Assembly (NCBI RefSeq): GCF_015832195.1
Contig: NC_052026.1
Coordinates: forward strand, 9,841,619 to 9,905,618
Source: Motacilla alba alba
Taxonomy: Eukaryota; Chordata; Aves; Passeriformes; Motacillidae
Reading direction: 5' to 3'
DNA length: 64,000 nucleotides
The notes under the pieces were generated by a model. The model was given only the letters and a program-made list of their open reading frames with translations. It was not told the origin of the DNA and did no database searches. This document shows, one piece after another, positions 36,517-50,105 of the stretch. The translations under genes were made by a program, and so were the position numbers. How positions within the stretch are numbered: position 1 is the stretch's first letter; each line of letters begins with the position of its first letter.

Positions 36517-39500
36517 CTGGAAAAGGACAGGACAAGGCAAACAGGGTTAGGGCACACAGGGCTCAGCAGTCACCTCCACGCCTGAAGTCCAAATCTTAGG
36601 TTTTTCTCAAAAGCAAACTCTATAATAACCAACAAAATTTTTAAGTTTCATATGTTGAATGGGTCTGTGGATCATTCTGATTAAAGATTTAAGTCTCATT
36701 ATCATATGGCTTAAGTGGAGTATCAGTATTAACAGTTTTTTAATGTGTACTTAATTAGCAACATCTGTCTGTTGTTAGTCCGAATATCAGCTACATTGGA
36801 TTTGGCTGAATCACAAACTGCCCCTTTATTGATATGTTAGTAAAATAGCACAAGCAGCTTACATTACTCTCACGCTTCATAAAACACTGACAATTTCGTA
36901 GCACACGCACAACAGGAATTCAGCAGTGACCATTTCACATCTTTTGTTTGCTTTTATCCACTAACAAACATGAAATATGACCATTCTTTATTTCTTTTCC
37001 ATCCCCAAAATACAGTGAAGCCTTTTAAACACAGGTCGCAATTTGGAGGAGAGACGAATGAAAGCGTGAGGGTGATTACAGCAGCTTCCAGTACTTTCTG
37101 AAGCAAGCCAGCTTTGTTTGAACAGTAGGTTTGTAATGAACTAAACACCTGTTAAGATGCCTTGAGCAAAACATTTACTGCCAGTTATCTTCAGGGTTTG
37201 TGCATGTTTGTACGTGCGCATGTGTCTGTCAAAGATAATCTTTATTCAGAGTCTGTATCTGGCTTCAACGTTGCTGACTTTTATTTGGGAAACAAATGAG
37301 CTACGCTTATTCAAATTTTTTGAGAGTTAAATGAACTTTCATGTATTATTTCAGGTCCACTGCTACTCAATAATAGAAATTCAGTGCTTGAAATTAGGCC
37401 ATTTTAAATGTACCCAAATCAGGACTGCCTTGATCAAATTGGGCAGTTGGCAATCCTAAAATAGGCACTCTTGTCTTGTTCTGGACATGCAAGGCTGCTC
37501 TGGGATTTGTTTGTTTGCATTAGTTCAGGATTCAGGTTGGGGCGGAAGGGAGAATTGTTTTATGTATTAATTACATTGTTTGAAAGAGTGACTTAATGCC
37601 AGTTAATTTAAAAATGATAAGTTCAGTGAAAGATCTCATTAACTGCTGCAAATTGTCATCCTTCAAACTGTTAATGATGATATAAATTAATAACCGCTTG
37701 AGAGAAGATGGAAACTGAAACACAAGAAAAACCTTTGCTTGCATATAGAACCTGTCAGCTGTCATTATTGGTCTCACACCAGAAATGATGGGGTCCCAGA
37801 TTGCTGCAGTCTGCAGCACCATCAGAGTCTGCTGAGACTGTGCCCATCTCCTCCAACTGCAAGGCTGGAACTCAATTCTGGATGTGAAGGCTGGGCCTGG
37901 ATTAGGGAGATGTTTGACTTCCCCACTGCTATATTACAAAAGGTGTGAATTTTTCTTCTCAAGGACCCCGTGGTTCACAAACACAAAGGATGGATTGGCC
38001 AGGAGAAGTGGTTGGCTAATGAACATAACCCTATGGCTGCATTTGCAGTTATTTTGGCACTAATGTGGTCTAGTAACAGATGCAACTGTAATTTGTGACT
38101 CATTTGCTACCCCATTACTGCTTAATGAAATCTAACATATCACATTAACAATACGGATAAACACTCATTCTTGATATGTGGCATTTGGCTGTTTTCATTA
38201 CCACTGTAATTAACACTTGAAATATTATTTCAATAAATATTTAAGGTGCTTTAAAATGAGTCGTAGTAATCATGACATAGAGACAGAAAACATAAAGCAA
38301 ATGTGTGGCTTCTAAGCCTGAATGTGCTCGAAGATTACACTCTTAAGGCATTATTTACAGAAATAAAATGGGATTCCAGCTCAGCAGTGCTCAGGTCCAA
38401 AATAATACCAAGAAAACTACATTCATGTTAATGCAAAACCACTATAATTAAATACATTGTAATGCAGTAATTGCAAAGTAAGGTTCACGCTTTAATACGA
38501 ACAGTAACACTTAATCATATTTTTATTCCTTGTTCAAGCAAAAGGGTTCGGTGAAATCAGTATTATTATTGTACATTTGAACCTCTCTTTACTTGACATA
38601 TTTATGAGATATTAGTTATTATAATACTGGATCTTTTTTCCCCATCTAACAGAATAATTCCAGGACAGCTGCATAAATATATAACACAGCTAGATAATAA
38701 TACATTCTTTTACTTAGAAAGGTAGCATTCATCTTAATACTTATAGCTTAATACTTATAGCTATAAATGGGAGAGTAAATTGATGAATACCTTAACATTT
38801 TTAAATCTGAATTTCATTCTGAGTGTATAATTTATCCACATATGTATGTATCTTAAAAACAAAAACAAAAACAAAAAAAACCCCAAACATATAACAGACA
38901 TAAGATTGAGAATAAAATAGATGTAATCTAAGAAAGCAAGCACCTTAGTGAAGTAGCCTTAAATCCAAATCACTGGGCTATTCAGTCTGTAAAAAGAGCT
39001 TGAATAGTATGCAATTTGGGACTGCAGAAAGGTGGTGTTATGACCAAAAGATGGTATAACATTTGTAAGATTTATCTTACCAATCACATTTTTGAAAGTT
39101 ATTAACTTTTCAAATATTTATATCTTACACATATATTAAAAAAAAACCCAACAAAAAACCTGTGTGCATGGTTAAATGCCATCTGTACTGAAATGTTCAA
39201 AACATTTGTTCCTTTTGATAAAAATGCAAATCTGGAGAACTGTTGTATCAACATATAACAGCCAATGTCTGACACGGTGAATTATCACAGCTGGAATTAA
39301 ATTGTCTCTGAACAGCTGCTGGCAGCAGAGCTTTCATCAATGTTTGATTCAAATGTAGGAAAGAAATTCTACAGAAAGAAACATCATGTTGTCATTACAG
39401 ATGGGGTTTGTGTTCATTATCACAAATAACACTGGAGCTAGTGCCAAATAATATTCCCTTATCTAAGCAGTCTTGCTGGGTAAAAAGAAATGGTGACCAT

Positions 39501-40446
39501 TGTATAAATGATTCATAAAATCCTACCCTTAATTCTAACCTTCATATTTATTGTTACACCTTTCTGCTTATTTTCTCTGAGGTCACTGTTTTAGAAGTGC
39601 ACAGGAATACCTGTGACTGGGTCCCCACTCACAACACAAAAATCAGGGCTGCCTGGTTTTCTACCCTTTCCTCACGTTGGGAAGATCATTTATGACATGC
39701 ACCATCTAAACAGTTCTTGCTCTCCGTATTGCTGTGCACATGCTAGACAGTGCACGGAGTAAGAGCCTGGGTTTCAAGGATGAGCAAAGGCAGCTTCTGT
39801 CTGGGCTTGGGGTCAGGATTAGTGTCTTGGTTGTCTTTTAACTGGTTATAAGGTGGCCCCACCTAGCAGATACATGGAGCCTGGAGTTCTCACACTTTCT
39901 CCTGTTTCCATTCTCAAAGGCAGTGATCAAATACATCATCTCCACAACCCAGCCAGCCTCCTCCAGCCCAGCCTCTGGGTTTGTTCTGGACCCTGGATTC
40001 AGAAGATTCCTTGATGTAGCACATACACTTCAGACAACAGGGCTTGCTTTGGTTTTCTAGCTCAGATGAGTATTGAGAACCCAAATTAAACCATTTGTAT
40101 CTATAACAAAAATTAGAACATTAGCTAGTAATGACTATTACTAAGCTTGCTTTCAAAGTGTACACCTACTGTGCCTTTTATTTGTTTCCTTCTGTTCATA
40201 ATTTTTTTCCATACATAAAGCAGATTTGTTTCTATTGACATGCTATGTAAGTAACAGCCTTATGGACAGCTAAATTGACTAGTAATGGAGAGCTGTCAGG
40301 TTATTTTCTTTCTCATTAAAGTCTTTATTTTGTGCTCCATAAAACACACAGAAATTCGGCACTTCACTCTTCATCCATTCAAAGTCTGTTAAATTATCAC
40401 CGCAAACAGCAGAATATGAGCATAGATAAAAAATAAAAACATCTAC
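36517..40446 (-). other. TOX3: TOX3 intron 2 (3,930 bp)
   Basis: AT-rich intron with few simple repeats and a 14-bp tandem duplication (38733-38760). No interspersed repeat was recognised. The stretch at about 38000-38560 is rich in TAATTA-like and ATGCAAA-like words, which could mark conserved regulatory sequence but is not proof. Confidence 0.88.
38733..38760. repeat. 14-bp tandem duplication
   Basis: CTTAATACTTATAG occurs twice head to tail at 38733-38746 and 38747-38760, followed by CTATA. It lies in TOX3 intron 2. Confidence 0.95.
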
Positions 40447-40512
40447 CTCATTTGCAGCAAGAAATGCATTATTTGCCTCTGCCATGTTCATGTAGTTGTT
40501 ATTGTTTCCAAA
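40447..40512 (-). CDS. TOX3: TOX3 coding exon 2 (22 residues)
   Basis: This 66-bp exon reads FGNNNNYMNMAEANNAFLAA followed by NE, matching the N-terminal region of TOX3 just after its first coding exon. The acceptor on the minus strand is a good polypyrimidine tract ending tttctttcag at 40513-40522. The donor is GAG followed by gtagat at 40441-40446. The exon begins and ends in phase 0, so residue K/F spans the upstream junction without a split codon. By human numbering it corresponds to about residues 30-51. An open frame continues upstream to 40551 and downstream to 40279, but that is intron read-through. The assignment rests on sequence identity with the family and on the exact join to the next exon. 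Confidence 0.96.
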
Positions 40513-42584
40513 CTGAAAGAAAAATAAATATTTGGATTTAATGTATACCACGATAAACTTTTCTTTACCCTATCACTGGCATAGAAAAGGTTGGGGGAAG
40601 AAAACAAAAACAACAAAACCAAAACAACAAACAGATAAAAAGTATTTGCAGATGTTCTTTGAAGTCAGAACTCAACTGGATTCAACATTATTATTATTAT
40701 TGTTATACATACCCTGCATCCCCCAGTCTTTACAAGGAAGATATTCATGTGTATCTCTCCAACTTTTTTTGCTCATGCAGCAAAGTCACCCCAGAGACCT
40801 AAAGGTGGCTTTGGAAATTAAGAATCCATTAGGAAGAGACCCCCCAGGAAAGACATTTCTACTCTACTACATGTTTTTTGATGCACATTATAACATTTCT
40901 GCCAGTGATCCCGACCCGGAGGATTGCTGCAGCCAGAAGTAGCTGCTGTATTCCTACTCCAAGTAGACCTGGCTCCAAAGAGCTGAAGGCCAGTAAGGGG
41001 AAGAGGGAGAATTTACAATGCTGTTCCCGAAGTCCCATTCTTTCCACAAAATTGAAAAGCCAAACAATCCCCTTTTGTTTATCTTTCACTCCAGTGGAGC
41101 TCCCACTCTCCCAGTGAACATTAACACCAGAACATTTTGCAAATCAGAGAAACTGTCTGACACTGAGACCCCAAAATGTGCCCAGTGCCCCTTGCTCCCA
41201 CTGAGGAGCAGCTCTCATTCCACATGCCAGTGATCACAAGGCATTTCCTTCAATGCCAGTCATTTCCTCCAAGTTCTCCAGTATGAGCATTTGTTGAGGA
41301 AGACAGGTACTTTTACTTCTACAGACTGAACACAGACAAGAAAGAGAATTAACAGCATAATACTGTGCCTTATGCCCTTGAACAGCACTTCCAAAGGCAT
41401 GGAGGCTGGTAACCAGTCCTGCACATGTTCCCAGAGGAGGGAAGCATCCAGAGTCTTTGCTTCAAGGAACAGACACCAGGCATGTCAGGCACCTACAGTA
41501 AAACAGGCATTCCCCATGTGCACCTTGCTCCTTCCAGGCACAGAGCACAGAGCAAGGCACAGTGCTAAGGGAGGGAAAAGCCCCCATGCTGTCCCTCCCA
41601 CATCACTGCTGCAAAGCCACACTGAGAATTCCTCCCCTAACTCCCATTTTCTAGTTTAATAAAACAAATATTTTTAGGAAGGCTTTGTTTTATCTCATCT
41701 TGCCCCATCTTGGTGGACCTGCACCCCCCTCCTCAGCCCCACAACAGCAAACACTCCCAACAGCAGCACAAGCTCTGCAACCAGTGTGTGGGGATGCACT
41801 TGCACAGCTTGCTCTTTCCAAGCAAGAAACTCTGGTGTGCTTTCAGAGCAGCTGAACCTGTCCTGAAAGGAAAACCACTTTGCTTCAGCTCAATTTGCTA
41901 CAGCTGCACTTGGTGCCTGACTGCTTTTAGCAGTGAAATGTTTCAGACTCTCGTTTCTCATTGGAAGGACCAGTGATCCTTTCAAGAAAGGCTCTTTCTC
42001 TGAAAACTCAAACATTCACTTCTGGCAATAAGACAAAGTTGAAAGGAGATTTAAAAAAATGGAAAAAAAAAAAAGAATTGGAGCCTTGTGTACCTGATGA
42101 ATTGTCAGATTGACTAAACAGGACATCAACCAAATTAGGAGACACTCACAGGGGAGGGAAGGAATACAAAATGAGATCTCTCATTCTCAAGTAACAAATT
42201 CCATTTGTGTACTTATCATTCTGAATCTTTCAACCTATAACACATGTTAAGCAACAGAGGCCTTAGCACAATATGTAGGCTGCCTCATAGCTATTAAAAC
42301 TCTGTTATCCCCAGCTATGCAGATACTCAAGTAATGTCATCCATTTTTTAAAAGCCCAGATGTCACCCATGTTTGGAGATAAAAAAATTCAAGTAAAATT
42401 GCACATTCAAATGACTGTTTTGGCACATAGGGATGTGTGTGTGGATTTGTTGCACAAAGACACTCCTTCAGCTCAACAGTGCGATCGACAGGATAGAATT
42501 TTTCATGTCACTTAGTGGCAAACTAAGAATGATTTACATGAAAAACTCAAATGGCTCGAATAGAGCTGTTCTTTCTACAGTAAC

Positions 42585-42611
42585 AAAAAAAAAAAAAAAA
42601 AGAAAAAAAAA
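42585..42611. repeat. Interrupted A run (17 + 9 bases)
   Basis: Seventeen A residues, a single G, then nine A residues, in TOX3 intron 1. Simple repeat. Confidence 0.9.
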
Positions 42612-45600
42612 TCAAGTTTTCAAAGGATACCTAAGGGCAAAGATATATTAGGCAAGCATTACTCTAACACTGGATAAATAAGTGGGGACAAACCCTACCC
42701 TGTTGTAATGGCCTTAGCATCCTAAGGGCTCCAGTGCCTCAAAACAGAAAAGTGGCTGATTTTTTCCTTGAAGAGTAAAATTCTACATTGTTTTGATGGA
42801 CATATATTGCTCACAGCACAGCTACTGCTTTCTGATTGCCAGGGTGGTTTTCTTCTTTTTTGTTTTATTAAAGTAAAACAAGAGGGAGAGTGACAATTTA
42901 ATTTTCCATTTTATTAAGACTGTGGAAGCAAATGATGTAACAAAAAATGTCAAAGCTAAAAGTTACAGGTACATATCCTTCAAGTGTTCTGTTCTTAGGC
43001 TATAATATTTAAGACCCCATTGTGTATGACTCAGGCAATGATGTCAGAAACTGAAATATTTCAGCTTTTGTTAATATGGATCACAACTAATATTCTTCCC
43101 ATTTATTTTTTGTCTCTGAACTAGAAATCCATTGAAGGCACATAACAATTATCAGTGAGTATTTCTAAGATTAAACTTCCATATCATCTAATGGTACCTG
43201 TAACAGCAAAAGAAAATAAAATGGTTATTATCTTAAGGACCTAAACAATTCAAAAAACAAATTAAGCTTAGAGTGAAATAAGAACTGGGTTAGAAATCCT
43301 CTTCTGAACAGTTAGTCTGCGAATGTAATTACTGAAGAAACTACAGCTAATCAGCTGTGAATTGTATCCATTAATTAGTATTTGCCCTGGAGAAATAAGA
43401 AAAATCAGTAACAATGTTAACACTGCAATGCACTGATGAGTACTGAAACACAGGGCCCTCAGCATTTAGTCAAGCAGGTGGCTCCAATGGTCCAAGTAAT
43501 TTAAAAAGCTCTCACCTGAAGTGCAGAGCTGGAATTACAAAGCACTTCTTGCATATCTTTGTATCTATATAAGGCTATAATTAATGGCTTTTAATTTAGA
43601 AACACTTTGTGATCAGCTGGGAACAGTTATAAATCATTCTAAATAGAACAACTTCCTATTTTAGAAAAATAATTTTTTGTGAAAAGACTCTTGTTGCAGA
43701 CAATATTTTTCTCTGTTTATTTTCTTAAGGATCCCTTGCTCTGACCCCTCATGAACAGCTCAAAGCATTGGTATGGTTGCCAGCAGGGATCCAAATGCAA
43801 GGGGAGACCCAGCAATTTGGCCAGCCCAGGCAGACTCCAGAGGCTCCTGCCTGTAGGGTTTCCCTGGGACAGAAGAAGAGTAAGATGCAGCACCTAGTCC
43901 AGCTGTCTGTTCTGGGATGGTGTTGGGACGCTTTGCAAAGAACTTTGCCAGAGCAATTAGCAAGGTTTTGGTTAAACTTCTTCATCTAAAGAACTCAGAG
44001 CTCTCTTGCTCTGTAATGAGGAAAGAGGAAAATGTCTCCAGCTTCCTTTGGCAATACACACCATTGCATTACAGTTTTTTTCATTTGAGTTCAGTTCAAA
44101 CTCTCTCTTCAGTTTTGATGAACACATTAAGTGGGAGTACCCAGCTGACTGCCACCACCAGCCCATGGAAACCACAGGCATCTGCCCATTTCAGGAAATG
44201 AACTGCACACAAACAAAGCCTCTTCTGAACTTGCTGTGAATCACAGCTTCCATGCTTCATGCAAATCACTGCATTAAAACTACGACAGTTCAGTCCCCTG
44301 CTCTTGTATTTTGGAAGGGCACTGCTGAAATCCCTCTGGACAGACAGGAACACTGGAATGAGACTGGATGCTTGGCTTACTAACACTTTGTATAAAGCAT
44401 GTTCAGAAAAGTCATTCATTCTAAAATAGCTGGTTGAAACTCTTCTCTTCTCTTTGACTGCCAGACCTGAAGCCAAACACCTGGTCTTACTCAGCTTCTC
44501 TAGCAAGGCTTCAAGGGGGAAATTCACGCCCTCTCCTTCCTCACCACATGCCCTAATGAACACCAGATCAACTCCTGCCCAGCGCTGGGGATATAAAAAC
44601 TGTATCAGTGCCACACTTCTACCAAGTGTGTGTTCTTAGACCAAGCCTCTGGGGCCAAATGTTAGGCTATTTGTTTGTAAATCAAGGGATAAGGCACTTG
44701 TAACTGGCACAGCACAATGCTATTTGGGTTTTCAAACTACCCTTTGTACTCACCAGAGCTTAAAAATTGGTTGGTTATGAAACTGAGACTAATGAGCAGT
44801 TGTTTTAAGGCAGAATTCTGATATGATGAATGCCACAGAAAACCCTTGGCAGCTTGGGATAAAAATCAGTGATTAAATGTTCACTGAGTCTGAATTCCAA
44901 CTAAAAAAGTCTTCAGAAAATCTCAAATGTTGAATTGTGGCCACTCTCTGGGCTCTTTGGCAACTGTGATTGACTCATCATATCAAGAGATAAAACAGAC
45001 AAAAGAGAACTGCACACCACAAAACTACAATAGTTTAAAAAACTGCAAGATTAAAGCAAATAACATTTGAAGGTGTTACTATTATGGACACAAAGAATAA
45101 CATTTTGAACTTATAAAAGTTAATCAGAATTTTGCTACTGATTTTCATGGAGAAATCATTTTACTCACAATGATCAGTCATTAGTATTTTTTACAACCTC
45201 TCTTTAAATTGACTGACTTGTGGTGCAATTCTAATCTAAAAAATGTTAGAACTTGCGCCCAACTAGTCATTTCCTCAAGAAGTCAAATACAGAAATACAT
45301 AAACTACGTAAAACCACACATAAAGGAGCACAGACTTTTATCTGAGCATCTCAACAGAACAAACTTGAATGTTTAAAATAACAATATTTTTACACACATA
45401 AAGAAAATTTAATTCAGCAGCAAATTTGTTAAATATGCCAAATAACTATTTTTACAATACTGCTGTTTCATAGTGCAACACCAAGGAAGAAACACAATTG
45501 CAAAGGTTATTATTTCAGCACAGGATAACAACAAAACCATTAAACATGAATAAATGTCTCAAATGAAAAACTTAAAATATATCTAGAACAGGAATGAAAC

Positions 45601-48600
45601 ACATTTTATCATCTACTCATAGCTAATCCACCAACTTAAATTTTGCTTAAAAGGAATGACTGCAATTCTATACTCAAAGACTACATATCATATATCTGAG
45701 AATAAATAAAAAAAAACATAGTTATGACAGAATCCACTCCCTACTGCCGCCTTTATTTTTTTTAATTAAAGAAAACCTTTTTCCAACCCTTACTGGAAAA
45801 CAGAATTTACACTTAATTATCGTGACACTAGCAGTCCTTTCATAATTATTAGTTAATATCTAGTCAAAATACACATTTAATGTTTGTCAGGACAGCATTT
45901 CTAGTCAAAATTCTCACTGCCTGTAGAACAAGCTCTAAACCAGTTCTGTCACAGCACTACATGTCCTCTTCTGTATGTATTTTAGGCAGTTACACATCCA
46001 AATTCTGTTATTCTGTTATTCTGTGCTTATGGAAAATGGCACCCTCAAATGATCACACTTACAGTATTTCTGCAGTAAAATTAGAACATATTATTTTTTT
46101 TAATATAGCCATTAATAAAATCATTCATTTATGGTGTGAGCATCCTTGCGGTTTTCAAATATCAACTAGGAAAATATATATTATGGCAAGAATCTCAGTT
46201 TTATCTTCATATTTGGCAAATTAATTCCTCTGAGGTTACACTACCCTTATGAGTAAAATGAAAGATAACAATCCCAAAAGATGTAATTACAGACCAAAAC
46301 TAAATTACTTTGCAGGTCTAAGTACTGTATCTTAATAATTTCACCGGAGAACATCTTCACTGCATTTGGGCAGATTTGATTTTGCTGCCTGACCAATAAT
46401 TACAGCTCTGGCAAATACAATGTCTGATAAGGACATCAATTAAGAATGAGCATTGTGTTATTTAAAAAAAAAATTCATCATGTTCACAGCCTGTCTGATT
46501 GAATGAAATGCCAAATTAAATTAATGGAGATTGCTAAGTCTAGCTGGCTGGTGGGGAACCATGCAGAAAGTGGGACAGCATAGACAATAAACTGTCTGTA
46601 ATTAAAAGATGAGAAGCTGGACTAATGCTACTTCAGCCTGATTATTCCAAACAAAACAATATACACTAAAATTATTCTGGCAGAAGTAGAAGGAGTGGGA
46701 GGAGGGCTGGGACAGGGCCTTTTTCTTTTTCTTTTAAATAGTATTAACTATCACCATCTATGAACAGCAGTGTCGTCACAAGATGTATTAAATTAAATAC
46801 TGGGGGTGTTCTCATCAGAAAACACAATTTATTTGCTCAATGAACATAAAAAATTACAAAAATTCTCCAATCCTTTCTGTTCTAAATGGATATCCAGCTA
46901 ATCTCTGTAGAGGCTTTACTCCTAAATTATCATGTGTTCATAGGACGAGCAAGGAGTTCTCTTCTGGAAGAGCAGGTCATTCATAGAAGTTTCAATACTT
47001 CAGAAGCAGTAGATGGTATCCATATTATTTTACAAAATACAAGAATTCTATTTTGATTTTGCTGCTACAAAAAATGAGGCAGAATGTTGAGAGGTGCCAC
47101 ACCAGCAATGTTGTTAGGTATTGATATAATTGTAAGTCAATGAAGCATTGTTTTAACCCTTGCAAATGAAGAAGAAATTTTACCTTAGGATAAATGCAAA
47201 ATGGTAGCCTTGATTTTGACACTACATCAGTATCCACAGAAATGTTGGGACTCACTCCTCTGGCAGGATGCCAGTGATTCACCACAGACAGCAGGCAGCT
47301 CTAGGAGGTTATGGGCTGAGTCACTGAGCATAAAGGAGATGGAGAGCTGGACCAGATGCAGGCAGAAGACATTTGGGTCAGCCTCTGAACACGTCAGTGA
47401 GCACAAAAGGTATCCCAGTTCATCTAAGAGCAAACTGCTCTGTGTGTTTACACTCAAGGGTAGGGTCAGTGCTTCTGTCAGCAAGAGATACCATTTTGGA
47501 ACACTTTCATGAAATACTGCACCACTAGGTTACACGTACTATAGATACCAAGTACATACTTGGGACTTTCTGTTCATAATTTTAAAACAAATTTAAGATT
47601 AATTATTTTTATAGAATAGTACAGTAGCAATCTGCTTTCTGAGACAGATTACAGTTTTCTTATTTTCAGTAGTTCATGTCTTCTGGAATAGGGTTAATTT
47701 CCTGCTAGGTTCTGCCTAGAAATCTGCTAGGACATGTCTCCATGGACTTGTGAAGAACCACCCAGGAAGTGTCATCCTTGGTGACTCTGGCCACCACAAC
47801 CTGCTGCACAGCAGTTATTTCTCTCCAGTTCTTCCCCATCAGGATTCTCTATCACACCATATCAGGATCCAGCAATGACCTGGATGGAATGCAGGCCCTG
47901 TGGAAAACTAAAGGAGTTCCTATAGGGGATTTCATGGCAGAAAGCTGCATTTGCTTACAACCCCATCAGTGACAATCAACAGGCCAACAGACAGGGGCAC
48001 AAAAGTTTAAAGTATGAAGTATCCATCTTTGCTATCACACTCTCAATCCTGAATTTTGGGCAAAGGAATAATCTCATTAGTGTTTCATTAATTATTGTAT
48101 CTGTTCATAAATATGTGTAGAATCATCCATGTGAGGGTCTTTCAATATTTAAAATCTTTAAGCTTTTATTTCAGGGGACCATTTAGATTGCAATTTTTGA
48201 GTCTCAAACATCTGCCACACTAATTATTATATATATTCTTATATAAGTGAGGCTATGCCTGTATAAATATGTACACATATACATTCTCTAACTCTGCTTA
48301 GAGCCAAAAAAATTCTCAGTGGGATAAAATACTTGAGTAAGATCCAAAAGAAAAACAGACATGTATATTTTTTTATATAGTCTCAATATCCATCAGACAC
48401 ACTATTTGCAGATAGTACAGATTTAAAATTTTTGGAAAGCAATTAGAATAGAAACACTTGAAGTTACTTTAAAAGCCTTCAGCCAGCAAATAAAAACTTT
48501 GACAATAACAATAAAAAGCACTGACTTAATCTCTGTGATTCCAGCCAAATGCTTTAATATGAACTCCTTCAGTGAATTCCACAGCCAAAAGCTGTAACTG

Positions 48601-49977
48601 AATAACATTTTGCAAAGTGTGATACTGAATGAGTCTTAGGAACAGTAGTAAAAGGAATATTTAATGGTCTCATGTCAGACATTTTCAGATCTCTTAAGGA
48701 CACATTCTAGAAATGTTTTTATATGCAAGAAGGAATTTTGTATGAATATGCACAGTATTATTCTGCTGACTGACAGTCAAGGCAATTCAATACATGCCAG
48801 ACTTTTAATGCTACTTATTCCATAATTAAATGCATGCATATTAAAAGGTGGCTCAAGGAGCAGCCCTGGTCCTAATATTATACAAGGTTAAGGTGTTATA
48901 AAATTAGTCTGAATCTTGATAGTGTTCTCCAAGACAAACATACCAACAATTTTGCTGTTACATGTTCAAAGAGTTTCAATTTACTATTTTGACTCTTAGT
49001 AGACAAGAATGTCTGTCCACAGTCTGTGCAGCTGTGCATTCAAAGGTAATAAAATGGACACTCAAACACAGATTCTGGGTATACCTCTGTGTCTTCCTAC
49101 ATATGCTAAGACTTCTTCTCCTCTGTACAAGGATAATACAAAGATCAAACTGAGACCAACCCATGAGTTTCACATAAAAAAGACTTACAAGATCTGCAGA
49201 TGTTACTTCCCATAGTTCTGAAGTACATTCCCTATTATCACACCCTGTTGTTGCCTGAAGCTTGAAACAGAGAAAGATACCAGATGTTAAGATATTGAGT
49301 TATAAAGCCAAGAAGAGGCCACTGAAGTTTAAGCCTTTGTTTAAAAATATATGAATATTTAAAGAATTTAAACAACATGTTTTCTTGCTTTGCTTTCTAA
49401 CCTAGATGTGTTTGCAGTGATGAACTACAAAATTATTTTTCCAACCACTCTCATGAGCACATACTTGTTGCTACAATAAACCAGATTAGGCATAAATGTC
49501 ATGGAAGGGAAATATTGCTAAAATGCAAAAATAGCTTACTTATATTGCTCCTGTTTGTATGTATTTTTTTCTACAACTTTGTGGCAATTTTCCACATGAG
49601 CAAAGGACTTCACACACATGCAGTTTTCACATCCCTCTTTTGATGTACATATTTTACATTACTCTAAACAGCTGAAATTCTACAGAAGATTTCATTTCTG
49701 ATAACATCTGAGGACATATGGCTGTTCCAATATACTCTTTTTACACAGTTGCTCTAAAGAACAACGCAAGGCTAAAGCACAACTGAGCTTTTCCACGGTC
49801 CTGTGAGAAGATGGAAATGGCTCTTTTCTCCATGACATTTACCAAACAGAAGATGGACAGCTTCTCAGAATGGCCTCCAACCCACCCAGAAAATAATTTG
49901 AAAAAAGGACCCAAACCAAGTCTGTGGACCTGATGCTGGGGCTACCCCCCCCATGTGGTCCCACAGAGGTTGTGGCA

Positions 49978-50105
49978 GGAGCCCTGGGGCCATGGAGCCC
50001 TGGTGCCATGGAGCCCTGGCGCCATGGAGCCCTGGCGCCATGGAGCCCTGGCGCCATGCAGCACTGGTGCCATGGAGCCCTGGTGCCATGGAGCCTTGGC
50101 ACCAT
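49978..50105. repeat. 16-bp GC-rich minisatellite, 8 copies, in TOX3 intron 1
   Basis: Eight consecutive 16-base units of consensus GGAGCCCTGG[T/C]GCCAT occupy 49978-50105 with no gaps. Copies 3, 4 and 5 are identical to each other (C variant). Copies 2 and 7 are identical (T variant). Copies 1, 6 and 8 have one to three changes. Each unit junction contains CCATGG, and the C variants also contain GGCGCC. Because 16 is not a multiple of 3, all frames cycle through the same residues, which creates misleading open frames on both strands. It lies in a short GC-rich island inside AT-rich intron. Confidence 0.97.

Noticed and set aside
44096..44614. 172-codon minus-strand open frame in intron 1
   Set aside because: It is on the gene's strand, but it has no match to TOX3 or any family I know, and no plausible splice boundaries join it to exon 2 as a first exon.
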